From the NCBI GenBank assembly GCA_031273455.1, contig JAISRZ010000036.1, positions 1 through 32,129 on the forward strand: DNA of 32,129 nucleotides, given 5' to 3'. Position numbers and translations under genes: made by a program. Below are positions 7,898 to 16,309 of the stretch, piece after piece. The number at the start of each line of letters is the position of its first letter. The first letter of the stretch is position 1. The stretch comes from Deltaproteobacteria bacterium (lineage in GTDB: Bacteria > Desulfobacterota > Desulfarculia > Adiutricales > Adiutricaceae). The notes beneath the pieces were generated by a model that was not told the DNA's origin, did no database searches, and saw only the letters and a program-made list of their open reading frames with translations.

Positions 7898-9565
7898 ATT
7901 ATTGTTTTTATAACAATATTCTTTTATATAATTTGTTACATCAATATCCCATAAGTTACTCTTTAGTTTAGTTCTTAAAGTCAATAGATGTTGCGCGACA
8001 TCTAATGACCAAATCATTCCAGGCCTTTTTAGTCGTTCTTGTAACACACTTTTATTGCCACTTTCAATATGACCACTTCCAATATACAAATCCAACTCTC
8101 TATATTTTTTATAATCAATACTATCTTTATTGTTAATTAAATAATTATAAAAATTAAATGCTTTATCATCAACTTTATTTTGCATATTTTTAATTTCAGG
8201 TAATAAAGACTTATATTCACTATTTTTAAATGCTGATTTTACCATTTTAGCCCATGGAACATATTTTTTTTCATTATCATTAAAATATTTCTTAGCAAAG
8301 TCATAAATATGCTCTGATAAATGATAAAAATCAAGTATATGCAGAGAATCTGGAAAATAAAGTGATTTCACATTTTTTATCCATGTTGCTCCATCGCTTA
8401 TTAAAACCGTTTTTTCATACTCACCATATCCATTACGAATAGCGCATGCGAATAATAACTTTTGAAACTCTTCAACTCCACCAATATAACTTACGTAATC
8501 ACGTTTTAATATTTCAACGTCATATTCTTCGTCATCGTCATCATATTTATTATTTAAAGCTACTGATTTGTCAATTATTCTTCTTTTTTTAACTATATTG
8601 TCGGACGAAAAAACCAATCCCAATTTGTTTTCGTGCCAACCTGTTTTGGCAGTTTTTGAATCTCCTTTAATATTTTTTGAAGAATTTTTTTGCTTAAAAT
8701 TTAATGAAAAACTCTCATTATGATGAATATTTATCATTGCACCATCAATTTCAATATAAAAAATCCCTTTTTTATTATAATGAAATTCTTTTAACTTACA
8801 TTGATTATATAAATCATTTATTAAATTAGCTTTTTTCATTTCATTAGTAAATATTAATTTACCGATTTCATTAGTAACTGATCTAACAGTTTCGTAAGAT
8901 ATTTCAATATTCATAATACGTTTTATTGGTATTAAAGCAGAATGATAAGATAATAACAATGTTGCCCAATATGAAATTTCAACCATTGCTCGTGGCGTTA
9001 TCTTATAATTTAACATATTTATACCAATATAATCATCAAACGGAACTATATTAGTATTTTGATTATTTTTGACTAATAAATCATAATCTTTAGGCGTTTT
9101 TGGACGTAATACATATCTGTTAAATGTTATTTTTCCAGCTAAAGATATAAAAGAAATTTTTACTGCTTTGTTTGTACGTAAAATAATACCTTTAGACTTA
9201 TAATATTTCTTATATAAATCTAATAATTTATGTTGATTAGAATAAGTTAATGATATACCAATAATATCTAATATCATATTGTTGATTTTGCTTTTTGTAA
9301 TGATAAAATTATCTTCAAAATCTATAAAAGATGGAATAGAATCTTTAGTATCAAAAATATTAATTATATTATTAGAAATTTGACTTATTATATTCATTAT
9401 AGATAGTAATATGTTGACAATTTTCACAAAGAAATGATTGCCTTTGTTAATCCCTTGAAGGTTGGAATTAAGCTCAGTACCTAGTTCAGAACCCAGCTCA
9501 GCACCTATTGTTTTAATTAGTTCCGAACAAAAAATTCCACTGTTGTTGTCCTTATCAGGAGTCAT
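7871..9565 (-). CDS. ISKra4-like family transposase
   Basis: 564 residues; AGGAG stands just upstream of the ATG at 9565. The catalytic half shows the family pattern of a DDE transposase: YIEIDGAMINI (first D), later VLISDGATWIKN (second D), ILDFYHLSEHIYDFA, and near the end YIGSGHIESGNKSVLQERLK with GMIWSLD (the IGSG..ES.nK..v..RLK....W pattern holding the last acidic residue). The N-terminal half, about 130-230, is a helical DNA-binding region (AMVEISYWATLLLSYHSA, ISYETVRSVTNEIGKL). Residues about 20-31 are a short G-x-E-L repeat encoded by a 12-bp tandem repeat. All expected blocks are present and the frame is unbroken, so the element may be active. ISLre2/UPF0236 transposases are a related alternative assignment. 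Confidence 0.8.
   Translation of the reverse strand: MTPDKDNNSGIFCSELIKTIGAELGSELGTELNSNLQGINKGNHFFVKIVNILLSIMNIISQISNNIINIFDTKDSIPSFIDFEDNFIITKSKINNMILDIIGISLTYSNQHKLLDLYKKYYKSKGIILRTNKAVKISFISLAGKITFNRYVLRPKTPKDYDLLVKNNQNTNIVPFDDYIGINMLNYKITPRAMVEISYWATLLLSYHSALIPIKRIMNIEISYETVRSVTNEIGKLIFTNEMKKANLINDLYNQCKLKEFHYNKKGIFYIEIDGAMINIHHNESFSLNFKQKNSSKNIKGDSKTAKTGWHENKLGLVFSSDNIVKKRRIIDKSVALNNKYDDDDEEYDVEILKRDYVSYIGGVEEFQKLLFACAIRNGYGEYEKTVLISDGATWIKNVKSLYFPDSLHILDFYHLSEHIYDFAKKYFNDNEKKYVPWAKMVKSAFKNSEYKSLLPEIKNMQNKVDDKAFNFYNYLINNKDSIDYKKYRELDLYIGSGHIESGNKSVLQERLKRPGMIWSLDVAQHLLTLRTKLKSNLWDIDVTNYIKEYCYKNNNLFFNIVNQ
9471..9506 (-). repeat. 12-bp minisatellite inside the transposase gene (three units)
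   Basis: On the plus strand the units are AGCTCAGTACCT, AGTTCAGAACCC and AGCTCAGCACCT. On the coding strand they read Gly-x-Glu-Leu three times. The units are more GC-rich than the rest of the transposase gene and share their consensus with a repeat in the gene at 13227-14366. Confidence 0.85.
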
Positions 9566-9626
9566 AACCTTCTCCTTAAATCAAGATAAGAGGCCTAGAG
9601 AAGATTATAACACATGATTTTGATTT

Positions 9627-9651
9627 TTACATTATTTTTTTAGCAGCACCC
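9627..9651 (-). repeat. Right terminal inverted repeat
   Basis: Perfect 25-bp reverse complement of 7280-7304, ending TTAGCAGCACCC, 61 bases upstream of the transposase start; it probably overlaps the transposase promoter. Confidence 0.95.
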
Positions 9652-9660
9652 CCCGGTAAA
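9652..9660 (+). repeat. Right 9-bp target-site duplication
   Basis: CCCGGTAAA, identical to 7271-7279, directly after the right inverted repeat. Confidence 0.92.
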
Positions 9661-9874
9661 TTAAGTCTTGTGTTTCCAGGCGTTCTGGGTTATATTAATT
9701 GGATCCGATTTTTCCCTTCCAATGACCTTGGGGGCCATAGGCCCTAAAGGCTTTCTGAGGCGAAAAAGAGTTAACGCCTGGTCTTATTTAGGCTCTGAGC
9801 TAACCGTTAAGGTTTTTTTGGCGGCGGTTTAAGACCATTAGGGCGGGGTTTTTAGGGAAACGTCATTGACCCCG

Positions 9875-9960
9875 GCGAGAGTGGCGGAATTTGGTAGACG
9901 CACCGGCCTTAGGAGCCGGCGGCTTTAGCTGTGGGGGTTCGAGTCCCCCCTCTCGCACCA
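9875..9960 (+). tRNA. tRNA-Leu (anticodon TAG)
   Basis: Acceptor stem GCGAGAG (9875-9881) pairs with CTCTCGC (9950-9956), discriminator A, and an encoded CCA at 9958-9960. The anticodon stem CCGGC/GCCGG (9903-9907 with 9915-9919) encloses the loop CTTAGGA, giving anticodon TAG (9910-9912), which reads CUA and related CUN codons. A long class II variable arm (about 9920-9932) and the T arm GGGGG-TTCGAGT-CCCCC confirm tRNA-Leu. It lies 54 bases before tig, an arrangement known in several deltaproteobacteria. Confidence 0.97.
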
Positions 9961-10014
9961 TTATAGGCGAACGCGCCTGGTTTTAGGCCCTGGCCTTTTT
10001 TTTGGAGTTCGAAA

Positions 10015-11409
10015 GTGTCCACTATAGAAGAAGTCTCAAACACTAAACGCAAGGTCGCTTTGGAATTGTCGGCCGAGGATTCCGCCAAGTATCTTGACGA
10101 GGCCATCGACCACTTCTCTAAGACCGTTAAAGCCAAAGGGTTTAGGCCAGGCAAGATCCCGCGGTCCTTTATCATCAAGCAGTGCTTCCCGCAGATCCGC
10201 AAGCGCTTGATCGAGCTCCACCTGTCGACGCTCATCTATGAGGCCATTAAGGAACATCAGCTTGACCCCATTTCCACGCCAATCATCGAGGAAATGGTCG
10301 TGGTCGATGGCCAGCCCATCAGTTGCGTGGCCTCCTTTGATCTGTACCCGACCTTCGAGTTGCCGCCTTTGGAGAGTATCACCCTCACCAAACCGCGCGT
10401 GGAGGTCTCGGACGTGGACGTCACCATCACCATCAACAACCTAAGGGCCAAGCAAGCCGTCATCAAGACCATTGATGAGGATCGACCGCTGGCTAAAGGG
10501 GACATCGCCGATCTGTCGTATGAGATTTTCCTGAACTCCAAATTGGTGACCTTCAAAAAGGACGAAAAGCCGCTCTTCTCCATGCCCGTGGACGAGGACA
10601 CCGAGGTCTTCCCGGAAATATCCCAGGCTATAGTGGGCCTAAAGGTCGGCGAGACGCGGGACGTTGAGCTGGTCATGCCCAAGCACTCCCCGCAAAAAAA
10701 CATCGCTGGCAAAAAAGTCACCTTTCGGGTCAAGGCCCTAGCTATCCGCCAGCGCGAGGTCCCGGAGCTCGATGACGAGTTCGCCAAAGACACGGGTTAC
10801 CCTGAGGTCACGGATGTGGCCTCCTTAAGAGAGTTCGTGACTAAAGAGCTCATTAAGGACCGCGACGAGCGGCTCAAAACTTACTTACAGTCCGAATTGA
10901 TCTACAAAATCTCCCAATTAGTGGACATTGAGATCCCCGAAGCCGTTTTGGACAACCAAACCCTGCTCCAGCTGGACACCTACAAAAAGAACTTAGTCCG
11001 GCGTTTCGGCGAGAACGTTGATCTGAGCCAATATATCAACGAAGAGTTCGTTAATGGCACCCGGCGAGGCGTGGCCGCGGATTTGCGTCAGACTTTAATT
11101 TTGGAAAAAGTTAGGGCCGAAAAAAACTTCTCCATGACCGACCAGGATCTGGAGAACGAGCTTCTGGAGATAACTTACATCACCGGCCAACCCTTGGATA
11201 AAATTAAAGCCCATTACCCCAAAGACGGGGAGCGCTATCAGGGCCTCCAGACCAAAGTCGAGAGCCAAAAAGCCTTTGACTACCTCTTATCCCAGGTGAC
11301 CATAAAGGAAAGCGAAGAGCCTTTGGCCAACCCCGCCGCCCCAGCGGCTCCCTTAGAGGACGATCAAGCGCCCCCCGATAGCGATAGCGAACCCCCTCAA
11401 GCCGAGTAA
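10015..11409 (+). CDS. tig: Trigger factor (ribosome-associated chaperone and prolyl isomerase)
   Basis: 464 residues. The N-terminal ribosome-binding domain (about 1-130) carries the trigger-factor signature GFRPGKIPRSFI. The FKBP-type peptidyl-prolyl isomerase domain is about 150-245 (KGDIADLSYEIFLNSKL ... VGLKVGETRDVEL). The helical chaperone arms follow (LDDEFAKDTGYPEVTDVASL to about 430), and the tail is acidic and proline-rich (PPDSDSEPPQAE). It binds at the ribosome exit tunnel and shields nascent chains. The GTG at 10015 is chosen because GGAG (10004-10007) is well spaced and MSTIEEVSNTKRKV is the expected N-terminus. The clpP-clpX genes that usually follow tig are missing; coaD follows instead. 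Confidence 0.95.
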   Translation: MSTIEEVSNTKRKVALELSAEDSAKYLDEAIDHFSKTVKAKGFRPGKIPRSFIIKQCFPQIRKRLIELHLSTLIYEAIKEHQLDPISTPIIEEMVVVDGQPISCVASFDLYPTFELPPLESITLTKPRVEVSDVDVTITINNLRAKQAVIKTIDEDRPLAKGDIADLSYEIFLNSKLVTFKKDEKPLFSMPVDEDTEVFPEISQAIVGLKVGETRDVELVMPKHSPQKNIAGKKVTFRVKALAIRQREVPELDDEFAKDTGYPEVTDVASLREFVTKELIKDRDERLKTYLQSELIYKISQLVDIEIPEAVLDNQTLLQLDTYKKNLVRRFGENVDLSQYINEEFVNGTRRGVAADLRQTLILEKVRAEKNFSMTDQDLENELLEITYITGQPLDKIKAHYPKDGERYQGLQTKVESQKAFDYLLSQVTIKESEEPLANPAAPAAPLEDDQAPPDSDSEPPQAE

Positions 11410-11527
11410 GCGGGGTCGTCACCCGGGGCTAATAGGCCTTTTAGGGATAATAGTTAACCAGCTCTAACTATTGGCGATAGGGGTCAACCCTAAACTGGAA
11501 AGGCAAGGTATTTGGTCCAAGCGAGCC

Positions 11528-12022
11528 ATGTCAGCTAAAGCCATCTATCCGGGAACCTTTGATCCCCCCACTTTAGGCCACTTGGGCCTAGTGAAGCGTA
11601 TTTTGGAGCTTTTTGACCATCTCATTATCGTGGTGGCCAATAACCCGCAAAAGAAAACCCTCTTCACCACCGAAGAGCGGGTGGAAATGCTCCAAGCTAG
11701 CTTAGGCCAAGAGTTCGAGGGGCGGATTGAGATTGACAGCTTCGCCGGGCTGACCGTGGACTACGCCAAGTCCAAAGGGGCCACGGCCATTGTCCGGGGT
11801 TTAAGAGGGGCTTCGGACTTTGACTACGAGTTTCAGCTTAACATGATAAACCGCCATTTAAACCAGGAAATCCAGTCGGTTTTCCTCATGGCTGACTACC
11901 AATGGTTTTTTATCCGCTCCTCCGTGGTCAAAGAGGCCGCCTCTTTGGGGGCGGATATCTCGGATCTGGTTTCGCCCTTTGTGGCCCGGAAAATCAAGGC
12001 CAAGCTTAGTGGGGCTTCATAA
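11528..12022 (+). CDS. coaD: Phosphopantetheine adenylyltransferase CoaD
   Basis: 164 residues when started at the ATG at 11528, the usual size. An in-frame upstream start at 11471 would add 19 residues that do not belong to the family. It transfers AMP from ATP to 4'-phosphopantetheine, the penultimate step of coenzyme A synthesis. Motifs: the nucleotidyltransferase GTFDPPTLGH with H18 of the T/HxGH motif, IVVANNPQKKTLFTTEERV, IVRGLRGASDFDYEFQLNMI, and IRSSVVKEAA (the ISSTxVKE motif in variant form). No strong ribosome binding site is visible. It lies 118 bases after tig and 115 before ilvE. Confidence 0.93.
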   Translation: MSAKAIYPGTFDPPTLGHLGLVKRILELFDHLIIVVANNPQKKTLFTTEERVEMLQASLGQEFEGRIEIDSFAGLTVDYAKSKGATAIVRGLRGASDFDYEFQLNMINRHLNQEIQSVFLMADYQWFFIRSSVVKEAASLGADISDLVSPFVARKIKAKLSGAS

Positions 12023-12137
12023 CGCCTTTATCCCGGGGCTTATTAGGGGATTCTCGCGGCTAACTCCCCTACCCGGCCCAAGAGTCTAACTTAAAGCCTA
12101 ACTTTTCCGCTTTTATCTAGCCTTTTCGTGGTGCGTC

Positions 12138-13211
12138 ATGGAAATTCTTAAACGGCTTCAACTGCCTTCCCACCTTAAGCCTTTACCGACTGACGAGGCC
12201 AACCTAAGATTCGGGGACATCTACTCGGACCATATGTTCCTCATGGACTATTTCGCTGGCCAATGGCGTAACCCCAGAATTGAGCCCTTTGGGCCTTTGG
12301 TCTTATCCCCGGCGGCCATGGTTTTGCACTATAGCCAGACCATCTTTGAGGGGCTAAAGTGTTATCGCCACCCCAATGGGCGTTTAGCCCTTTTCCGGCC
12401 TAAAGACAACTTCCGCCGCTTTAACGTCTCGGCGGAGCGGATGTCCATCCCGCCTTTGGACGAAACCTTTCTCTTAGCCGCCTTAAAAGAGCTCTTAAAG
12501 ATCGATGGCCATTGGACGCCCCGGCACCCGGAGGCTTCCTTGTATATCCGGCCCTTTGTCATCGCCACCGAGCCACACTTGGGCGTTCGACCGGCCAAAG
12601 AATACCTTTTCCTCATCATCACTGGGCCAGTGGGGCCTTACTACAAAGAAGGGTTCGCGCCCATTAAGATTTACGTGGAAAGCTTTTACACCCGCTCGGC
12701 CCCCGGTGGGCTCGGCGGGGTCAAGGCTGGGGCCAGTTACGCTAGTAGCTTACTGGCCACGGAAAAAGCCGCTCAAAAAGGCTTTACCCAGCTTTTGTGG
12801 CTGGATAGCGTCAACCACCGCTTCATTGAGGAAGTCGGTAGCATGAACATGTTCTTTGTCTTGGACGGGAAGATCGTCACCTCGCCTTTGTCCAGTGGGA
12901 CCATCCTTCCGGGCATCACCCGGGCCTCGGTTTTAACCGTGGCCCAGAAGCTGGGCGTCCCCGCCGAGGAAAGGCCATTAGCCATTGACGAGCTCATTGA
13001 GGCTATTAAAAGCGGTCGTTTAACTGAAGCCTTTGGCTCCGGCACGGCGGCGGTTATTTCCCCAGTGGGTTTATTAAGCTACCAAGAAAAAGATTACCAG
13101 GTGGCCGATGGCCAGGTTGGGAAAATCACCCAGTCGCTCTACGATGAGCTAGTGGGTATCCAATACGGCCATAAACCCGATCCCTACGGTTGGGTCGAGC
13201 TTTTGGACTAA
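12138..13211 (+). CDS. ilvE: Branched-chain amino acid aminotransferase
   Basis: 357 residues, a fold-type IV PLP enzyme of the longer (BCAT-like, roughly 350-residue) form. It moves the amino group between glutamate and the keto acids of Leu, Ile and Val. Evidence: LHYSQTIFEGLKCYRHPNGR near the N-terminus, FRPKDNFRRFNVSAERMSIP, IRPFVIATEPHLGVRP, the PLP lysine K196 in GGVKAGASYASSL, EVGSMNMFFV, and SPLSSGTILPGITRASVL in the cofactor phosphate-binding region. The start ATG at 12138 gives the expected N-terminus. The next gene begins only 15 bases later, so they are probably cotranscribed. Confidence 0.93.
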   Translation: MEILKRLQLPSHLKPLPTDEANLRFGDIYSDHMFLMDYFAGQWRNPRIEPFGPLVLSPAAMVLHYSQTIFEGLKCYRHPNGRLALFRPKDNFRRFNVSAERMSIPPLDETFLLAALKELLKIDGHWTPRHPEASLYIRPFVIATEPHLGVRPAKEYLFLIITGPVGPYYKEGFAPIKIYVESFYTRSAPGGLGGVKAGASYASSLLATEKAAQKGFTQLLWLDSVNHRFIEEVGSMNMFFVLDGKIVTSPLSSGTILPGITRASVLTVAQKLGVPAEERPLAIDELIEAIKSGRLTEAFGSGTAAVISPVGLLSYQEKDYQVADGQVGKITQSLYDELVGIQYGHKPDPYGWVELLD

Positions 13212-13226
13212 GGGCCTTAATTAAGC

Positions 13227-14366
13227 GTGACTAACGAGGAATCCTTGATATCCTATTATCACTGGCTCTTAACCGTTAGTTTGCCTTTAGATCGCGGTCA
13301 GGAGCTTTTAGCCCGGCTTTTAGTGGACCGGCCCTTATGGGATATCCGGATCGTTCAAAAGACCGAGTTCAGCTCCTTTCCCCCGACTAACGCTAGCCTT
13401 AACCCTAGCTCGGAGCCTAGTTCGGAACCAAGCTTTGAGACCTTGGAAATCCTTTTGAAGGCCCCGGTGGGCGCGGAGTTTCCCCCAGACGATATCGCTT
13501 TCTTTCGGGAGACCCTAAAAAAGACGCTGAGTAACCGGGCCAACTTACCGGCCATTAGGCTGACCTTTCTGACCGCCCCGCCGCCCAACCCAGAAGAGAC
13601 CCGCCAGTTAGGCCCATTTTTAATCATTAAGCCGAACGAGGCCCCGCCAGTGGGCCCGGGTCGGCGCGTTTTGTGGCCCAATCCTCTTTATCTAAGCCCT
13701 CGGGCCCGAACTTTAGCCACCTTAGCCGTAACCGCCCTAACCGAGCGCTTAACCCCACCCCCCGGGGCGCCCGAGACCCGGGGCCAAAGGACCCTGATCT
13801 TTGAGGAAGGCCCGCCCCTTTTAACCGCCATCGCTTTAACCTTGGGCTCCGGGCCTTTAACCTTAGTGACCATTGAGGAGGAAACCGCCGAGGCCGCTAA
13901 AGCCATCGCCGCCAGTTACGGTCTATATGAGCGCTTGGAAGTCATCCACTCGCCATTGGGGGTCTTAACTAAGGAGCGCCCGGACTTTAACGAGGCTTTT
14001 AGCTTAATAGTCGTCTCCTTAAGCCCTTACGCTTTAAGCCGCCGCTTGGGGGGCTTATTTAACTGGCTGGCTCCCTTAAGGGGCCGACTCATCGTCACGG
14101 GCATGACCGCTGGGGCCCAAGGCGCCCTTATTTTACGGAACGCCTTTAAGGCCGGCTTTTTTCTCCATAGCTCGGCCACCTTGGACGATTATTGCGTTAT
14201 TAACCTCGCCAAAAGGCCGCCGCGCCCAGAGCCCGTCTGGGAATGGACCCCCGGGGCTTGGTTGTCGGAGCTAACCCAAGACGAGCTATCCATCTTAGAA
14301 GAGGCGGAGGCCCAAGAGCGAAAAAGCCCGCCACCTGCCGCTATATCGCCCCTGGAGGAAGTTTAA
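13227..14366 (+). CDS. Divergent PrmA-like (ribosomal protein L11 methyltransferase-like) protein, apparently lacking the SAM motif
   Basis: 379 residues starting at GTG, 15 bases after ilvE, without a strong ribosome binding site. The overall layout follows PrmA: an N-terminal alpha/beta domain with WDIRIVQ, a linker leading to LSPRARTLATLAVTALTERL (position of the PrmA GTGLHPTT helix), a Rossmann-like core, then SLIVVSLSPYALSRRL, LFNWLAPLRGRLIVTGM, AFKAGFFLHSSATLDD and a closing YCVINLAKR like the PrmA C-terminus. The glycine-rich SAM loop (DxGCGSG in PrmA) reads FEEGPPLL here, and the FGTG motif is absent. It may therefore be a non-catalytic or repurposed relative. A 12-bp tandem repeat around 13395-13442 inserts a Ser/Pro/Glu-rich stretch near residues 57-72. 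The assignment rests on pattern only. Confidence 0.5.
   Translation: MTNEESLISYYHWLLTVSLPLDRGQELLARLLVDRPLWDIRIVQKTEFSSFPPTNASLNPSSEPSSEPSFETLEILLKAPVGAEFPPDDIAFFRETLKKTLSNRANLPAIRLTFLTAPPPNPEETRQLGPFLIIKPNEAPPVGPGRRVLWPNPLYLSPRARTLATLAVTALTERLTPPPGAPETRGQRTLIFEEGPPLLTAIALTLGSGPLTLVTIEEETAEAAKAIAASYGLYERLEVIHSPLGVLTKERPDFNEAFSLIVVSLSPYALSRRLGGLFNWLAPLRGRLIVTGMTAGAQGALILRNAFKAGFFLHSSATLDDYCVINLAKRPPRPEPVWEWTPGAWLSELTQDELSILEEAEAQERKSPPPAAISPLEEV
13395..13442 (+). repeat. 12-bp minisatellite inside the PrmA-like gene (about four degenerate units)
   Basis: Units AGCCTTAACCCT, AGCTCGGAGCCT, AGTTCGGAACCA and AGCTTTGAGACC follow one another. The central two differ at only 5 of 24 positions from the two adjacent units at 9471-9494 inside the transposase gene. 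Confidence 0.75.
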
Positions 14367-14503
14367 CCTTGATGGGCCTTAAGGCCTAAACCCTTAAACG
14401 CGAGGGGGTTGCCCTAAATAACGCGCTTATTCGGGTCAGACCCCTTTAAAAGCTTAAACTCACCGCCTATTGGCGCCTTGGGAACTAGCTTTCTGGAGGC
14501 CCT

Positions 14504-15232
14504 ATGTTGAGGAAATTGGCGCTAATTAACGCCGGGGCCATAATCGCCCTTCTTTTGGCCTTAGGTTTTCGCCAAATAGCTGGCTCCTCCGGCGTGGCCT
14601 CCGCCATTTTTATTCTGTTTTTGGCGGTCATCATTATCGCTTATTTTTACTTTAGCTATATAACTTTATTTAAAAAAGTGGAAAATGAGCCGGTCGCTTT
14701 TGACGGGAAAAAGATTCAGTCTATTCCTCAATATATTCAATTATTAACTGACTATGTCCAAAATAATGTTTATACTTTTAAAAGAGATTTGTTAAGTATA
14801 ATAAAGTCTTGTGAAAACTTTGTCAAAAAACAAGACCTCCTATTTAGTACGCTTCAAAATTATTTCGATAAAAATGAGCTTAGTTATCAGAAATTCGCCA
14901 GCGTTATAAATGGTATTGAGAATTCTTTCGCCGTAACAGTCAATAATGTTTTGATCCGTTTAAACGCTTTTGATGAAAAAGAATACGAGGATATCTTTCG
15001 GAAGAAGAAAATTCAGTCTGAAAACCTAGAAAAAAGGCAAAAAATATTTGACGAATACGTCCAATTTCTGAAATCCACGTCTGAATTTCTCGATGAGATT
15101 CTGATTAAAATGGACCAATTGCAACTAGAAATATCTAAATTGACTTCTTTAGACTATCATGATATTGAAAATATTGAATTACTTAAAGAAATAGATGTTT
15201 TGATTAAAACAATGAAATTATATAAAAGTTAG
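14504..15232 (+). CDS. Membrane-anchored helical protein, XpaC-like paralogue 1 (TelA-partner candidate)
   Basis: 242 residues; a strong ribosome binding site (CTGGAGG, 14491-14497) supports the ATG at 14504. Two hydrophobic segments (about 5-23 and 30-54) form a hairpin anchor, followed by an all-helical, Lys/Glu/Asn-rich cytoplasmic region. Shared blocks with the proteins at 19425 and 20468: KRDLLSIIKSCENFVKK, KNELSYQKFASVINGIENS, VLIRLNAFDEKEYEDI, IFDEYVQFLKS, FLDEILIKMDQLQLE, and a C-terminal IDVLIKTMKLYK. The two-helix anchor, coiled cytoplasmic part and nearby TelA gene recall XpaC (Halogen_Hydrol, PF10112), usually paired with TelA; that link is inference. The first 60 codons are GC-rich like the host genes, the rest is AT-rich. 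Function unknown; a scaffold at the membrane is plausible. Confidence 0.6.
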   Translation: MLRKLALINAGAIIALLLALGFRQIAGSSGVASAIFILFLAVIIIAYFYFSYITLFKKVENEPVAFDGKKIQSIPQYIQLLTDYVQNNVYTFKRDLLSIIKSCENFVKKQDLLFSTLQNYFDKNELSYQKFASVINGIENSFAVTVNNVLIRLNAFDEKEYEDIFRKKKIQSENLEKRQKIFDEYVQFLKSTSEFLDEILIKMDQLQLEISKLTSLDYHDIENIELLKEIDVLIKTMKLYKS

Positions 15233-15345
15233 TTTAATAAATAAACCTTTAAACAGTAAAATATATTTATATAGATTAATCATAAGTAGTTAGGCGGAAA
15301 AGCCAAAAAAGGTCGTATCCTTTAACGGGCTTAAACCCCAAGCGG

Positions 15346-15673
15346 CTATTGAATTATTTTGACCTCATCCAGGCTTAGTTTGGCTAACTTAACGACTTTC
15401 GCTGGTGAAAGGCTTTCTTTTAGAAGATTAGCGGCGCGTCGAATTCTGACTTCCTCTCGGCTTAAGGGCGTAAGCCTCCGCCCGGCGTTCCGCTATGACT
15501 TTCAAGATACCTTTCGCTCGGACTTTAGCGATGGTGTCCGCTTGGACTTTCGCTCTAATGGTCGCTATGGCTTTCAAGAGACCTTCCGCCAGGCCTTCCG
15601 CATAGCCTTCCGCAAAGCCTTTCGCTTCCTTGGCCTCACCATACTCCTCGTAAGAAAGCTCCCTAAACAGCAT
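15346..15673 (-). pseudogene. Rpn-family C-terminal tail remnant, copy 1 (frameshifted)
   Basis: Starts at 15673 with MLFRELSYEEYGEAKEA followed by an x-A-E-G-x-A-E-G run, typical of the C-terminal linker of Rpn family recombination-promoting nucleases. The frame then shifts at about 15440-15470, after which the tail reads AANLLKESLSPAKVVK and ends SLDEVKIIQ. The nuclease domain is missing. It is one of four copies in this region. Confidence 0.65.
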
Positions 15674-15921
15674 GTCCCTACCCTCAAAAATACTAACTTG
15701 ACCTGGTAGCTATCCTTAGACGAGCCATCCCGCCTAAAGAAAGGTCTTTTGATGGTTATTCCGTAACTCGACCGCGTTGGAAAAACAGGTCATTAGGCTA
15801 TCGCCGTTATAATATCCACTGGAAAAGGCGATAACTAAAACCTTTCGGAACTCCCCATCAGACCTAATAGCCCAAGATTAGCCTCGTTTGTCAACTGGAC
15901 TGGCGAGGGAGACAATAAAAA

Positions 15922-16134
15922 TCAAGGGGCTGGCGGCGATTGTTGAATCTTCTTGACCTCATCCAGACTTAGTTCGACTAACTCGGCGACTTCTTCCGGC
16001 GGAAAGCCTTTTTTTAGAAGGTTAGCGGCGATTTTTAATGAGGTATTTCTCGCGCCTCTCGCTTCGCCTTTCACTCGACCTCTCGCTTCCTTGGCCTCGC
16101 CATACTCCTCGTAAGAAAGCTCCCTAAACAGCAT
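15922..16134 (-). pseudogene. Rpn-family C-terminal tail, copy 2 (open, 70 codons)
   Basis: An unbroken 70-codon frame: MLFRELSYEEYGEAKEARG, a shortened linker, then LKIAANLLKKGFPPEEVAEL and LSLDEVKKIQ. This two-helix tail resembles the C-terminus of many Rpn/PD-(D/E)XK transposase-like proteins. It lacks the nuclease domain, so I call it a fragment, although a translated small protein cannot be excluded. The in-frame codon upstream of the conserved VGIIEGED block is TAA, so no longer frame exists. Confidence 0.6.
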
Positions 16135-16309
16135 GTCCTCACCCTCAATAATACCAACTTAACCCGAGCGCTATCTTAAGGCGATCCATCCCGCCCTAAA
16201 GAAATGTCTTGATCGTTAATCATTAACTCGGGCGCGTTGGAAAACCAGGTCATTAACCCAAGATTAGCCTCGTTTGTCACAACGCGCGTGACGCGGGCGC
16301 CAATAAAAG

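Larger units (their letters stand above)
7280..9651. mobile_element. Complete insertion sequence, ISKra4-like, 2372 bp
   Basis: The ends are a 25-bp perfect inverted repeat starting GGGTGCTGCT (7280-7304) and its complement (9627-9651). Outside both ends lies the same 9-bp sequence, CCCGGTAAA. The element holds a minus-strand transposase gene (7871-9565), a small plus-strand ORF (7673-7897), and about 370 non-coding bases on the left. As I recall for the ISKra4 family, GGG ends and 9-bp duplications are typical of one of its subgroups, which agrees with the transposase motifs. The element is much more AT-rich than the flanking genes, indicating a foreign origin. The perfect repeats and exact duplication suggest recent insertion. 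It separates rpoN from tRNA-Leu/tig without breaking a gene. Confidence 0.92.

Noticed and set aside
9875..9960. tRNA-Leu as an integration (att) site for the accessory material
   Set aside because: No duplicated tRNA 3' end or integrase gene is seen, and the nearby element is a transposon with its own inverted repeats and target duplication.
11471..11527. Longer CoaD starting at 11471
   Set aside because: The extra 19 residues do not fit the family, while the ATG at 11528 gives the canonical N-terminus with His at position 18.
15359..15709. Plus-strand open frame of 116 codons rich in R/F/S
   Set aside because: It is the antisense of the Rpn-tail copy 1 and its A-E-G repeats; no ribosome binding site or family.
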